Source of the DNA: Phylloscopus collybita
Lineage: Eukaryota; Chordata; Aves; Passeriformes; Phylloscopidae
Assembly (NCBI GenBank): GCA_027886175.1
Contig: JAJNNQ010000009.1
Location: 27,083,501-27,147,500 of the forward strand
Direction of reading: 5' to 3'
Length of the DNA stretch: 64,000 nt
Shown piece after piece: positions 13,601 through 27,900 of the stretch. The notes beneath the pieces are model-generated. The model ran no database searches, was not told the origin of the DNA, and saw nothing but the letters and a program-made list of their open reading frames with translations. The position numbers and the translations under genes are program-made. Numbering within the stretch: the first letter of the stretch is position 1; every line of letters starts with the position of its first letter.

Positions 13601-14745
13601 CAGTGTTCTCAGAAACCTCATTTTCCCTTGTATGCACTTCTGTATGTTCTGCACAACAGCTCATTCTGGAAATTGATTTTATGCAATTATCCTGCTATGT
13701 ACAGAAACTTTATTATTTATTTAAACTCTGCATACATAATTGCAAGCTGATGTAAGGAAGCTAGGATGTCCCTTACCACTAATGATGACAACAGTACATA
13801 GAAACAGTGCATAGTTTTTTATATTGTCAAAAAAGAACTTATTTTTTCAGAAGCTACGCTTACTTGGTAAAATAAAAAACAAAACATGTCATGAGACAAG
13901 GGGCTCAGTACAGTACCTTGCAGAAATTGCTTTAGGTCTGAAAATAAGATATTTAATCCTATCACCCCACTGCCAAGAAATCATTCTTGGTTTGAAAGAA
14001 TTGTAACCTTATACTCTTCTAATACACAGATCATTATTGATGCTTTTACTTAGTTAAATAAACTGATTATTATTAGCTTTTAAAGTTTTTAATTAATTAG
14101 AAAGCACCAAATCAAATAATTTCTAAATCAAGGCATCTTTGACATACTAATTTAACCAAAATATCTCTGAGACATCTACAGTCTTTTACGTAAGAGATCA
14201 GGTCATAAAACCAAATGGATCCCTACTTATATATTTTACCATTAAAAAAAATCACTATAAATTTTAAACACGGTCATCATACAACTTGAACTTTAAAACA
14301 GCAGAATTATCTCTATATTAAGAAGACGTAAATGAGTGAAGGCTTAAAAAACTAATTAAATCTTCTTGCTGGTAAAACCAAAACTAATTAAATACCATGA
14401 AATTTATAAACCACTACTCATGGAACGCAAATATCTCAAAAGTTTGAGCTACTCTCCACCAAGTAAGCCAAGAAAATGCAGTAAATATGCAAAATACTAT
14501 TCACCATTAGTGTGGAATATTTTTAGTATTGTGACATACATGGCTGTTTATACTGACATATAAAATGCAGAAGTTAACATCTACCATTATTACAAAACTT
14601 TCACACTGAAGTTTTACAGAGTTTATCTTTAAAATTATGTAGTGCATTTAAAGTATTGAACTGGCACCTGGCATCATAGGAACAGAAATGCAATATAGAA
14701 TAATCCTTGTAAACCTAAAGAAATAAACTGTACAAATTCATTTGA
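7695..14745. other. AT-rich non-coding host sequence
   Basis: No gene seen. Frames reach at most about 75-80 codons and are unconvincing. Contents include an A/C-rich tract at 8858-8924 and a somewhat GC-richer stretch at 11.3-11.7 kb with a short GTTCAGCA-type repetition (about 11372-11400). The 12.6-13.1 kb stretch is relatively C-rich but shows no frame or element I recognise. Confidence 0.6.
8858..8924. repeat. A/C-rich low-complexity tract
   Basis: About 65 bp of A runs with CAAA/ACAAAC spacers and a CCCCC block near the right end. It is the same style of tract as at 5859-6000 and lies on the same strand. Confidence 0.8.
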
Positions 14746-17270
14746 GCTAACTACACTTCAAAGGGAAAATATTTAACCCCTCCCTCCGGAGAGGCAGCAG
14801 GTCTCCAGGAGTGCACAGTAGGCAGGCTTGCCCCCTTTGGGAAGAGGTGTGGGCAGGCTGGGTCTTTCTGGAAATGGACTACAGGCCTTTTCTCATCAAA
14901 CATGAAGGGACTGGAGGAATTTTGTGGCTGGTGAGTGTCTGAGCTCATGAAGTAGAAGCTCACAGCAAAAGACTCACCCCTGCAAGGACACAGGGAGCAA
15001 GGGAAAATGGGTTTGCAAACTTCTTTACTTTTATTCCATCCTACCCAGCAGATCTGAGGTTTTCCTATTTTACAGGTCACCTAGGTCTAATAAAAGTCAG
15101 ATTTAAAAATAATAAAGCCTTGAAGTTTTGGAAAGGAGTAGGGCTTGGCTATTGTGTCTGTGAGATGATCACGAGCCCTACTTCCTGTATCAGTTTACTT
15201 AGCAAAATGGATTTGGGCAGAAAATCAATAAAGCAGCAACAACTTTCAAAATTACTCAGTCTGATCAGGAAAAACATGGACTCCCAGAAGGGACAAGCCC
15301 CAAAACATTATGTGCAGTGCATTGTTCTAGGGAATCAAAATAAGCATTAAAAAAAAATCAATAGTCCTTCAGCCACATGCAATTTTTTTAGTATCAAATA
15401 TGTGCAAATATTTGTGGCAAACACGACTGTTTTCCTAGCAGGATGGTCAGTTCAAAGTGTTTGGAGCTGGTGGACTAAAAAGTTAGCTGTTTATTGCTGT
15501 AGGCCATTGTCTCACTTTACAGATACTACTCAGCATGAATACAAATGCATTATGAGCCTTTTTCTACGGAGTCCTGCACAGCACAATGCTCCCCAGAATA
15601 TTACCAAGTTTTAGGAATAAGTTGCCCCTCTGGAGCTGAGATGGGAAGAAATTTAGAGAGACCATCTTTCTGACTGTTGGACTCTCTCAACATGTCTGCA
15701 GCTTTGGAAGACTCAAAGGAAAATTTATTGTGCAGTCACAGCGCTGGTTACATGAAAAGGCAGATGTGCCACAGGGAGTCCTCCTTGCTCACCCTGGTGA
15801 ATGTACAAAGACAGCAGGACATGTCTGCCACTTTTCCCCTTTCTTCCCATTCTGCAAGGCAGCTCTTTGCTGGTGATGGTGAGAGATTTAGTGCATCAGG
15901 TAACTACTGCAGCAGTGTAAAGTCAGGCTCTGAGAGATGTCATAATCCTGCCACACTGCCATCCTTCACACATTTGGATGTCCTGCATCCTTTAATGAAG
16001 GACAGAGAAAATCATTATGATCTGCACTTTAGAACCTTGGACTAATTGATGGACTCTATGTTGAAGCAAGCCTTCAATTTGTGTACAATGGTTAGGGTAA
16101 AACTGAGATGTAATTTAATGTAACACCAGGCCCCTTCATATCAGTTCCTACTTTAAAAGTATTCAGTAATATAACATGGAGATTACATGAGAAATTTTAA
16201 CTACTTTATTTGTTAAACCTTTTCTGGGAAAAAGTTTGATACAACAGCATTAACATTCTCAACAACTGAGTGTCATAAATCTCCTGACTTGTTTAATATA
16301 GAAGCAATTTTCTTTTTGAGGAGAGGAGAGAAGATGAAGGCAAACCAAAATGTTAGAAAAAGACACTGCAGGCAAAGGCACCTTGCACATAATCCACTTT
16401 TGAAGGAGAGGATGAAACAAAAAAACAAGGAAACAGCACCATTAGTCATGCCATCACATACTGCAAAGCCTTCAGACTACCCCATGAGTCAGATGCTTGA
16501 CTAAGTGGGATGCACTGGTGCTGCTTGCAGAAGCTTGATATGCTCTCTACTAGCAGTCTTGGCTCTTAATGGCTTTCTTCCTAGAGCTACATTAAAGAGC
16601 AGGTGAGTTTTTTGGAAGCTTAGATGGTGTCTGTATGCAAATACAAAATACCCAGAGGAGAGAAGCCTTTGGAGAATGGTCCCAGAGTTCTCATCATCAC
16701 AGAAATCTCAACATTCTGTTCCAGTCCCACTAATTCTGATTGCATCCTTTACTCCTTTTATCATGCCTGAAAGGAGAAGGTGATCAGAGAATACTATCAG
16801 AGAGGCTAGAAAATATGTTCAAAGGCTACAGATCCATTAACAAAGACTGATTTTTAAATGGATTACAGAAAAGGCAATAAAGAAAAAAATATTATTAAAG
16901 TCAAAGGATACTTCATGGATAACATTACTTTTATAATGAAAAAGGCAGCAAATCCACTATGTTTTACTAGATGAAAAAAAAAAAGCAATTTAACAGCAGG
17001 GGAGCCTCACAAGAGAGCTGCAGTCTATGGAATTGCCAGCATCATTTAAGGCTGGGAAGAGTTGAGAGAGACATGTCAAAGTAAAATTGTATTTCCCTAC
17101 AGGGATGGGACAAAGAAAACTCCTCTGAGTGAGAGGAAGACTGTCTTGAAATGAAAGAAAAAATAATTAAAAGGGAAAGCTTCTTTCTCTTTACCTTAAT
17201 ACTTCATTAGAAGTTTTAATAGTAAAGCTGTGTAATACCACAATGTTATAAGGGGAGCTGGGACAGGGGA
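14746..17270. other. Moderately GC-richer non-coding block
   Basis: Base composition rises in 14.75-15.08 kb and 15.65-16.5 kb. Open frames of 109 codons (minus, 14751-15080) and 122 codons (plus, 15677-16045, opening with TTG rather than ATG) exist. Neither contains a motif or family signature I recognise, and I see no convincing flanking splice sites. They could be exons of a lineage-specific transcript or decayed repeats; the sequence alone supports neither. Confidence 0.45.
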
Positions 17271-17308
17271 GATTATTTTTGTGTGGGTTGATTATTTTTG
17301 TGTTCCTT
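17271..17308. repeat. Two 19-bp near-tandem units
   Basis: GATTATTTTTGTGTGGGTT at 17271-17289 is followed at once by GATTATTTTTGTGTTCCTT at 17290-17308. The first 14 bases are identical. The pair ends two bases before the hairpin at 17310. Confidence 0.85.
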
Positions 17309-17309
17309 A

Positions 17310-17346
17310 GGGAGGTTTTGTTTCTCTTTAACAAACAAAACCTCCC
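17310..17346. repeat. Perfect inverted repeat, 14-bp arms, 9-nt loop
   Basis: The left arm GGGAGGTTTTGTTT (17310-17323) is exactly complementary to AAACAAAACCTCCC (17333-17346), with loop CTCTTTAAC. As RNA it would make a stable stem. It could be a chance product of polypurine/polypyrimidine drift or a remnant of a small inverted-repeat element. There are no flanking direct repeats I can define. Confidence 0.85.
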
Positions 17347-20300
17347 AAATTAATTTTTTAAACTTAAAAAATATTTGGAAGCAAATATTCCTTACAGGGA
17401 GATAATGGAACTACTTCAGTACTGTGGTAACCCCTACCACGAAATTTCTAGAACTGTTCTAGAACATGAGAAATTAAATATGGTCAGAAATATCATAAAT
17501 TATGATGAAAATTTTGTTACCAGTCTTGGCTTTTGTCAGAGGAGGGCACTGGAAGTGGGAAGACATAGTACACACAAATTTTATTCTTTTCACTGGTATG
17601 CAACAGTTGCTTTCCTGGATATGTCTCTCAGCTTGTTTAGAAGACGCGGACAAAAGAAAGATTCAGATTCTTAACACAGCAAAATTTTATTTTGTAAGCA
17701 CTCACCTATTCCTCTCCTCCTTTCTTACTAATATTCTAAGCCCCTGAGCCTTAGGCTCCTATGAATGCTATGCCCCACAACTTGGTTCTTTTGGTCTGTT
17801 CTGCAGCAGCCTTTTATCTTTTTAGGTTCAAACACAGAGAAAGAGCATTAAAATGTCCCATTTCCATTAGAAAATTATACTCTTATCTATATCTACACGT
17901 GTTTGTTGAGGCATGGAGAGTGTGCTGTGAGATTTAGTTTCTTGCATTTCAGCCATAATAAATTTCAGTAGCTTTCAGAGCTCTTAGTTCCTGCTTACCT
18001 TGAAAACTACTGTAAACAGTGTCATTTAGAGGTGAAAGACTTAGGTACTAGACAGTACAACTGATCTGAGTGAAAATCATTATCTTTTGGTAATCAGTTT
18101 CAATAAGGGTTTCCATGAGTTCCTATCAAAACTAGAAAGAAATTAAAGATCTCTGTGACAAATTGCAACAGCGAATTGCAGTTGAATCAATTAAGCTTTT
18201 TTTAAATATGTGGGGGCTTTGTTTGTTGGGTTTTAGCTAACAGGAGCAAATATTAACATGAAATAACAACATGATATTGTTCCTTTCTCCTTACATCTGA
18301 TTAAAATAAGTCTTAGTGGAGTCCAGCCAAGCTTTTGAAAGCACTTTGCCTTGGCACTGATGATTTGTACTGGGTTTGGCAAAAAAGATATTTTGTTTTC
18401 ACACTCAATAGACATATTCAGCTTCCTTTCTCTTCCAAGGAAGTGTTGATGCCAGATGCTTAGATGTGGCTAAGAGTTTCCATTTCCAAAAACGCATAGC
18501 TGAATTTTGTATCGAAATTCTGGTTTTTTTCTAAGAAACCCACTGAAATATTTTATTGAATGTTAGAATTAATCTGGTGATCTACACTGTTAAGTATTGT
18601 GGGCATTGAGAGCACTGGGTTTTCTTCCCAGTTTTCTGATTCAGGCAGCGTACTGCCTAGATTTCTTTATTTTAGCATTTGTCTATTTCCTTCTGTTTAA
18701 TAACTGGTAAGTAATTTGTACTCAGCAGGGAGAAATGGCCTTGGCATAAAAAAGAGGGTCCTTCTACCTTTTAGTCAGTACGTCATGCTCTTAAGTACAT
18801 ATTCTTTTAAAATTTTGGTGAAACGGTGCTGAGACTTGGAAAAAGATAGCCAGTCCTGTTTTGTTTTATATTATTTGATTTATCAGCACTGATAAGATCT
18901 CAATTTCTAAACACTTTTTTTGCCGATTATATGTGAGAAGTATGGTCTTCAATTCTGCAGTAGAGAATACTTTTTCAATCTAAGACAATCTGTTGAGCAG
19001 CGTTAAATTGAAACATCAGAGTAATGTGAACTCAAGCTAAAGTGGTTTGGTTTGGGTTCTTTTTAAAAATATTCAGTAGTGTCATTCTACGTTTTCCTTG
19101 CATCTATAATTAATTTATATGCAGAGAACTATACTGTGCTGTGCAAACACAATAGCAGTATTTAAAACAATACATCTATTAAACAATCATAATTTTTAAA
19201 AAATGAAAATTTGTGCTTTTTAAATCCCGAAGTAGAGGTCTTCAAACAGACATGACAGTAGTAAAGACCTTGGAAAGTAGTGCAGCCATCAATCAGTATG
19301 ATTGTTTTCATGGCTGAAAAACATAGTATAGAACAGTTGATACCTACGCCATGAAATACATATAATCAATTCTAAGATTGGTGGAAGAGATTGAAGGGGC
19401 TCCTTCATTAGATTCTCATTTGCTGCCTAAATGTCCAGTTCCATTCTTGGTTTTAAACTCTGTTCAAGCACAATTCAGCTGAATACAAATGGGCTATGAC
19501 ATCAAAGGAGTGCATAATTTGCATGCACAATCCTTTCCAGTCAGAGGTGTGACTGATTCACACAAGCTCTTGTGTTCCAGAAGGTGATGCACAACTTTTT
19601 ACGTATTTTTCATACGTACCCCATAGTTTGTCACATCACTACTCTGAAGATATTACTGTTGGAACTGGCCAGGAAGAAGGTTACCAACATGGAACATTCT
19701 CCAGGGCCACGTATATCTATCAGAATATTAGTAACATCAGTCTCTGTGTCTCCCTGTCTCAGACAATACAGGAAACATTCCTTATTTCAAATTTTTTGTT
19801 TGGACCAACTAAAAATGAAATTCTGCTTAAACATCCTATCAAAGTCCTCATTTCACAGAAACTGGCACTTATGTTTCATAAAACTATGAAATCAAATTAC
19901 TTGAAAATAAATTTGATCAATTATTTGCTGTGAATAGATGACTTGAATAAAATAAGAATAGAGTTCCCTTTCTAGCTGTCCTAACAGCTGAACTTACAAT
20001 AGTGCCTTAGTTTATTTTTAAAAAGGAAAACAAAACCTCTCAGAATGCAATTCTCAGAAAGAGATAAAAGTTGCCCACTATAAAAAGTTTACCTCAAATT
20101 GTCCTTACTATGCTGCTTAAACTATTAAAAACTCACCGATTTTTAGCCAATGATATTTGGCTATTTTAGGTGCTTTGGTTTTTATCATAGAAGTCCCACA
20201 TGGAACACTGATGCTTTTTATATTAATTTGAGACTAAGTTCATATTTTAATCTTATAATAGTTTTGGGTGTATGTGTCCCTGTTGCAGTTCTGCTAATGA

Positions 20301-23300
20301 GGAAGCATACAGATTTGACATAGAACCATCAGAGACTTAGTTTCCCTCATTTCATATAATTTGTCATATCAACAGATCAGAGGAAAAAGAAGAGACAACA
20401 ACCATGCAACCCCACACACATTTTCATCTGGGCAGTCATGCACAAAATACCAACCATCTCCACCACGAGTCATCAGATCCTGAGCTTTGAATAGTTTGAT
20501 GCCCATTCAAGTCATCATCTTCTGCACCAGCCAGACAGTTTAGTTTTACAGCTAGACCACAATTTCCAGTATTCCTGGGCAAAATCTCAACTGCACTGAA
20601 GTCAAGCTTGCTGTGCATGTAGTGACAGATGGTCACTGAATACATTCTGAAGCTTTCTAAAATCTGTATGGCATTCTGTCTCAGGGAATCCATTTTTGGC
20701 ACTGGCAGATGCATAGAACCAGTAATAAGTAATATATGACATACAAAAGTATTTGGAAGCCCTACAAATGACCAAGTGGGCTAATATTCAATATACAGCA
20801 TAACAGAAAAGTCTACTTTGAAAAGTACATTTTTATAATGTGAATAAGAAACTGTAAGAAATAATGTAAAACAAGTTACTTAAACTGAAGCATAAAAACA
20901 TAAATGAGGCAGCCACTTTTTCCCCAAAGCACTGTGATCAGAACTCATCTTCCCCTTTCTTTGTTCAAAAATTAAATATGTATATTTGATCTTTCTAAAT
21001 GAGACAAAGAGGAGTCTATTCTCTGTAAACAGTAGGAAAAGTGCAGAAGTAAATTCTGTAGTTACCAAGGATGATATTGAAGATTTCTGCAATCAAAAAC
21101 ATCCCACCAGTAAAAATTAAATTACCTTGGGTACTAAGGCTATCCAGTAACAAATATGACAAATAAAAGATTAATGGGGTGAATCTGACACACATTCAGG
21201 CTACCTCTAATTTCTTGGCTCAGATCCTTGTGGCAACAAGCGGTAATTTTAGCACGGGCTGTAAAATCTAAAGTAGTTCTCAGTAGACAGAGCTCTTTCA
21301 TTGATTCCGTTAGACTGGTGGAACCTGAGCTAGGTAAAGGTAAGACTGCAAAAGTACGGGGATTTATCCACATTCTTCAGAATAAAAGTACAATGAAATA
21401 AAAGTATCACTCCATCTCAAGACCAGTTTCATTTACTCATGCAAACATGTATTGGTAACGTCATAAGAGTAAATGCATTCCCAAATAAGGATTAAATAGA
21501 GATTTCTGTTAATGACAATATATACTTTGTGTAAAATATTCCAAGTTCTTGATTTAGGAAGAGAAATTGGATGTTAAAATGTGTCATTTTGAGTCACATT
21601 GGAATAAACCTTACCAGGACAAAGTATACCAAATGCAGCTTCATAAGTTTGAGATTACTCTCAGGTTTAATGAGAAGTTCTTTGAAGAGTAAAAGATTGA
21701 TGTTACAGTTCTGACACAGCCTTCTTGGGTGAAGGCAATGTTAATGAAAACCAAAGGGAAGTTATAATGAGTAGTTCCCAGGATTTGTGTTCTTCTAATA
21801 TTTAAAATTTGCAAACACTATTTGAATAATTTTGTAGGTATCTTCTTTTTAGTTTTCTTCTATGAAAGCAACACACCCACCCGTCTTTCTAGACACATAT
21901 AAAGGACTTTCAAATAATAAAGTGTGTTTGGAAAATTCTTTTGTGTCTTTTCTATTTCTGCATTTTTTAAAATTTCTCTTAAAAGTCTTTTAAACATTTG
22001 TGTGAGCAAGCAGAATGTACTTGTCACAGACACAGGTGTATCTAAGTAACATGCTTATATTAGTGAAAAGGGATTTGAAACATCATTCTTAACAATTATG
22101 GGATTACTGATTAAGAATTCTAAATATTTAATCAAATATTAACATACATTTCAAGTATTTTGATAGCCATATAAGCTGAATTCTTCATGCACATTAACCA
22201 AAATCTGAATATTTTCACAAAATATTTCTCATCTTTGCAACATTAATTTAATGACTGTTTATGACAATTCTTACAGCATTCTAAGACTTTGTAAGACCCA
22301 CTAAAATCCCTAAACTTATAGCCTGTAACAATTAGGAAAGTATTCAAAAATCAAACCCAATTATATTTCTTTTAATCTTATTTTGTCTAATGAATGACTC
22401 TGAAATCAGGTGTTTGTCATGTATTTTCATATACAGCTTTGCACTAAACAAGTTTTGGCTTACATGGGAGCACATTGAAGTTAGTACTGTAAACCTAGTC
22501 AAATATGTAAGATGATCTCTACAACATTACTATCACACCTTCAGAAATCTAGTATAAATTATGGATTGATAGTGTAGAAAAAGTGAACATAAACACAAAT
22601 TAGTATTATACTCAATTAATTTTCAATTATTTAATCAGAACAGCAGTAAGATTCAAGTGACCCTTGAACTGCCCCCACTAAAGGAACGTCTAAAGCAGAG
22701 ACAACAGTTACTGGACTTCAGATCATTCTTGCAGAGAAGAACCAATATGTAAACCACAGTGGGATGTTAATACTCCATTTTTCAGTTTGTTTAGTCAGAG
22801 GGATCTCTGTTTTCCAGAACATCTATGTTTCACAATATTGAGACATGTAGCTTCACCAAGTAAAATAGTCAGTATTTTGAACATATTAACAGTGTTAGTG
22901 ATGAACAGAACTTGCTTCCTGTATAAAGTATGCTGTTTGACTGCTGCTCAACAGCAGTGACACACCTGCATCACAAATAAAAGTAACTCAATGGACTAGG
23001 CAGGCCCAGTATTTAGTGAGATATTTAATTAAGATTACCTTTTTTTAACAGTTGTTGGCTGATGACCCAAACAATAGCCCTATGGCCTAGACAGGCCATA
23101 CAATTTCATAATTTTCTAAATCTATTTGTTTACTGTGTTACTGCCATCAGGTACTCTTGAAGAACAGAGTATTCTCACGCAATAAAACTGCAATGATCTT
23201 TAAGATCTAATTACAGTCTGAAGCAAACACGGTACATATTTTTATTCCATTGAGATTATAGTATTGCTCTTCCAAATCACTATGTTCATTCTTAATGTTT

Positions 23301-24951
23301 CAAAGCATCCACATTATTCTTTATTTCTGTAAGAGAAATTAAATAGATTTCAGCTCCATAAAAGCTTAATTTGTTCACATTTAAGAAGAAACAACATTAC
23401 AGTATTCTCTAATGAGCATGTCTTTGTTTTTAATTGCAGAAGTGATTTAGAAGCATAACTTCAAGAAAATAAACTTCTGTCACAAGGCAAAGTGCAAGAA
23501 ATGCCAGCTGTCACAGAGGGTGGCATTTTATCCCTCACCTGTATTATCGATACTCTGCTCCAGGATTCTTCTGAAGAGAGCTTATGATAAATGATACAGC
23601 TTTTATGGAAAGGCAGTTTGCAATGTGGTGTCCACAGGGAGGCAACAGCATTTTCTTCCAGATGTCAAACATTAGCACTTCATGAGGACCAAGATCTTCA
23701 AGATGTAAAAGGCTAGTACACTTGCTCTTTCTGACCAGGCAGTGCTGTGGCTGCTTAATATTTACTCAAAGCCACAATCACCTTCTGATCTGAGGAGCAG
23801 GTGACTTGGCAATTCTCTTCCATCCTGATTGCTATGCAGAGACAGTCATGAAAAGGCAGTTTAAAAGATTAAGCAGATTCTAGTAACCCAGACAGTTTAC
23901 TTTGCCCTTTTGAGAATTGGTCCAATGCATCATCATCTATCATAAATGGATTATAATATGACAGTGCTGGATCTTTAAGGTTATCTCTGCTCCAGTGCTA
24001 AATAAGAAAGATAAATCTGCAGGAACACTTAGAGTAATTGTAGTGAGCTGCAAAGGGCTGGTTTCCTTTCCTAATGGGCATCCAAGCCTCAAAGTCCAAC
24101 AGTTCAAATTAATCTTGTGCTTCAGAGTATGAAGCATCTATCCTGAGCTACTAAGAGCAGATCTACAAATGAATATTGTGCAAATGTCTGTTTCAAACAT
24201 ATATGCACTGCCTGCTGCTGTAAAAAAGTTAACAGACAAAAATTCACATTTTGGTCAGGTATCTCAGTGTATATTTAAAAATTAATAAGGTGCAATCTTA
24301 ACTTTGCATATTTCTATTAAAGCAACTTCATTATTTTCCAACATCCAATACATTGTAACACACAAGATCAAACCAAACTATAAAGTTAGGACGTTTCTAA
24401 TAACTTTAGATTGCAACTCTTTAAATAGCAAAGAATGTCAGCTTTGTTTCTATTCTAAGACACAAGATACTGGCTTATACACTCTTTTAAAAAAAAAAGA
24501 ATAGATATCATTAGAGAGCAACTATCATACTCTGTTAAGCATCTGCTATAAAAATACTGATAGAAATACTGAATAAATTTACCTGCTTATACTGAATAAA
24601 CTTAGATTTTCTTTCATGAGTCTACATTGTAAGATCATATTCTAGATTAATATAATTCCAAAATAATATAATCAAACTAAGGAGTAATTACCTTCTTCTG
24701 AGATTTATTAATTACTATTTTCATCATCACACATTTCTTTCCCTCCTAGGAGTACAAGCATTTTCTAGGGTTAAAATAAGCCCTCACAATAAAGGTATAT
24801 CCTGGCCTATCAATCCTAAGATAAACCTGGTCTTTTTATCAATGCAGAAAAACTACCCGGTGCTGAAATATTATCAAAAATACTAAAAAAGGAAATACAT
24901 GGTTGAGGTTTTAGTGGCAGCTCAGGAACTTTTCTCAGCTTTTTGAGATGA

Positions 24952-24953
<2 letters not shown>
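17347..24953. other. AT-rich non-coding host sequence
   Basis: No gene seen. A plus-strand frame of 99 codons at 17375-17674 opens with TTG and resembles no family I know. The regions around 19.2-19.6 kb, 22.9-23.1 kb and 23.4-24.1 kb have mixed composition with few simple repeats, the look of conserved non-coding sequence, but conservation cannot be judged from one sequence. Confidence 0.6.

Positions 24954-24992
<39 letters not shown>
24954..24992. repeat. (AT)n microsatellite, 39 bp
   Basis: An uninterrupted alternation of A and T for 39 bp, followed by GTAATAAAATAC. An uninterrupted dinucleotide run of this length is expected to be length-polymorphic. Confidence 0.97.
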
Positions 24993-24995
<3 letters not shown>

Positions 24996-27900
24996 ATAAA
25001 ATACTGAATGAGAAATTAATCAGATAAAGATGTTGGCCAAATTCAGAGTCCTTGATATACATGACAAGGAGGCCAGTTTCTCAGGGGTAGTAGCAATTTG
25101 AAATGCAGAAATACATGCAATCACATTGAATGTATAACAGCAATATACTCTTTCATAGCAATTTAAAGTGCTGGAAAATTACCATGTGTGAAAATAGTTA
25201 TGGTAACAGAGCATTTGTGGGGAAAAATATCCCTTGAAGTACCAGCAAGCCATCAAAACAAAGTAAGATGCAGAAAAGCTCAAAAAATAAGCTACCAATT
25301 CAAAATACGTAATTCTGGTTTTTAAAAAAGTAGGCATTTTTAATGTTTTGGATTTTTTAACTTTTCCTGCAAAATCTAGCCTTTTTTAAGTTGAATTATG
25401 AACTTTAATTGAATTAAAACCTTTGCTACATTACTTTCAATGTAACAATTCAAATGAGCAAGATAGAGTGTATGATACCACACTGCCTTCACTGAGGCTA
25501 GGGGATGGAGACAGGCGCAGGTGACCATCTATCAAGAAGAAATTCACCACCGATTACTATATTTTAAAATAAATAATAAATATTACCTGCACCATCAAAA
25601 ACCAAATAGCAATCTGAAGAAAGTATTTTAATACCACCATTCCTGTGCTACTGCAATTAGAGGAGCTTTTCTCAGGGCAAAATGACTATTTACTGAGCAT
25701 TTATTTGTCCAAATACAGGCTGATAATGAATACAGAACCGGGCACTAAAATTTTTACACCATGATCACTTTTGTAGCATATAAATTACATTTCTGCTGAG
25801 ACATACAGTATTAAATATTTGACTGGCAGTAGCATTTCCAAAAGTACATGGGTGCTGACACAAATGGTATTGAAGTGCCTAAAAGTTAGCTGCTGGAGTT
25901 AAATAAATTCAAAGTCAAACACTTTTTTTCACTGTTACTGAATGGCAAAATATATGCCTCTCAGGGAAAGCCTTACAGGAGACACATCCTGTACCTACCA
26001 TTTGGGAATAACCACCACTGTTTCTTCACTCAGCTTAAGCACCTGACTCAAAATGTAGACACCTCTGATAAAATTAATTAATCATCTATACGTGTAACTC
26101 TATCTGAAGTCCAGCACAACCAATTTTACTTCTGACAATACAGGATGAATGAAGAAGTCTCCAATTCCTTTTGCTTTGAAACCAAGTGGTTAAATTATTC
26201 AGTAAGTGGGAGACCAGTGTGCCTTTGCTTCTCACAAGAAATTCCAGTCTACTTTTCCTTAACCTCAAAAAACCCTAGTCATAGAGGTGAAAGCTGAGTG
26301 GTTTAAGAAAAGATTTTGCAGAGTGAATGATAGAGAACAATAAATATTAGATAGAACCAATAAAATGAGAAACGGCAGAATAGTTTTGAAACAAGTAAAG
26401 ATAGAACATGAACAGAGGGACCTTCAACTACATACTAGATGCTGCATTTGGCAATGCACCAGAAGTTTTATTCAAGTTGGCTAAATCAGCTAAAAACTTG
26501 TTCTTTAGATGAATTTTGCTCATTATAATGTGAAAAACACACATGTAAATCTTAGGCTACACACCTCCAAATAAAGGTCTCTACCCACTGGACTAAATTT
26601 AAGATGCCTTGTACCTTTAAATCAAAAAGAAGAAAAAGATTGTCCAATAGCTATTAAGTAGGCATATATTTTGAAATTAGATAAGCCTGTACTGATGTCT
26701 TTTGAAACTAGAAATATGCTGCTTGGCTGTAACTGGGTGTGTTAGCTTTGTGCATTTACCTCCTAGCACCCATCTCTGCAGAGACATGAAATAATAAACA
26801 AATATACCAATTCTTCCTGTGGCTGTTTCTTGGACACCAGGAGAAAGAACCCATTTTTGGGACAACATGCCTGTAGGCTACTTTGAGGAAAAAGAAAAGC
26901 TATCCTATCACTAAACAAGAGAGAAATGTGATTGCAATCTAGCTGTTAGCCCACTGTTTTAGGGACACAGGGTAACCAGGCTCTGGTTCTCCTCCCTGCT
27001 CTCTGGAATAGCCCCTCTCCCTAACCCCCCTGACACTTTGAAAGCTGCAGGTCATGAAAAGGTTACAAACACTGATTGTTTCATTATCTATAAATCCATG
27101 GCATGGGTAAAGGACTTTAATAGAGAGAGGAGAGACCTTCAGATTTCTGTGCTTGCTTGTAGAACATCGTCATGTAAGTGTCAGATATATTTAACAAAAT
27201 TGCTGTGGAGAACAACCTGGTAAAAATGAGAGCAATACAACTAAGCTTTCTGAAAGGTAACTGGTAAGCTTAGTGTGAAAGCTCTAAGCTTCAGCTGAAG
27301 TATGTAGTCTGGCCATTCAAACTTTCATGTAACTTTCACTAGTTACATTAGTTAGGCCCCAGAGTTTTCTGTGGAATTTTTAATCAGTAGCTATAGAAAT
27401 GCTTAGATGTATAGCTCTGCACCCCAGCTGGGAAGACAGTCTCAAATCAGCATCCCTGTTGCCATGTTATTGTTTAACTGAATGCCAAGATTTACTTGGT
27501 CCTGTAAGTTCAGAACCTACCTCGCCAAATATATTTTGCCTTATAACAGAAAGGTTTCACAGAAGTGCCTGTGAATTTTTTCATACTCTAGGTAAGAGTA
27601 AGCTCATTTAACTTATAGACAAAAATTGCATTAAATAACTGGCAAAAACAAGTGTGCATGTTTGTATTCTTAATCTTCTGTCCCCAGTATCTTTTACTGA
27701 TTAGAATTTATTTCTCCAGAGGACAGATCAATAATGAAATTATGATTGTATGTATTGAGCAAGAAAGAAACTCTGGAAGAGTGTAATTCAGGGAAAGAGA
27801 TTAAATAAATTCTGATGGAACAGATTTGGAGCACTACAGCATACGTAGCATGGTATGAGAGAAAATATTAATATATAGAAGTGGCTTTAGAAAAACCTCA

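Noticed and set aside
15677..16045. 122-codon plus-strand frame as a possible exon
   Set aside because: It starts at TTG and contains no known motif. Left as unannotated sequence.
18368..18382. TGTACTGGGTTTGGC, resembling the start of an avian ERV LTR
   Set aside because: Only 15 bp match, and the sequence after it (AAAAAAGATATT) does not follow any LTR I know.
20436..20714. 92-codon minus-strand frame
   Set aside because: No family resemblance, and the acidic run (EDDDLNG) alone is not evidence of coding.
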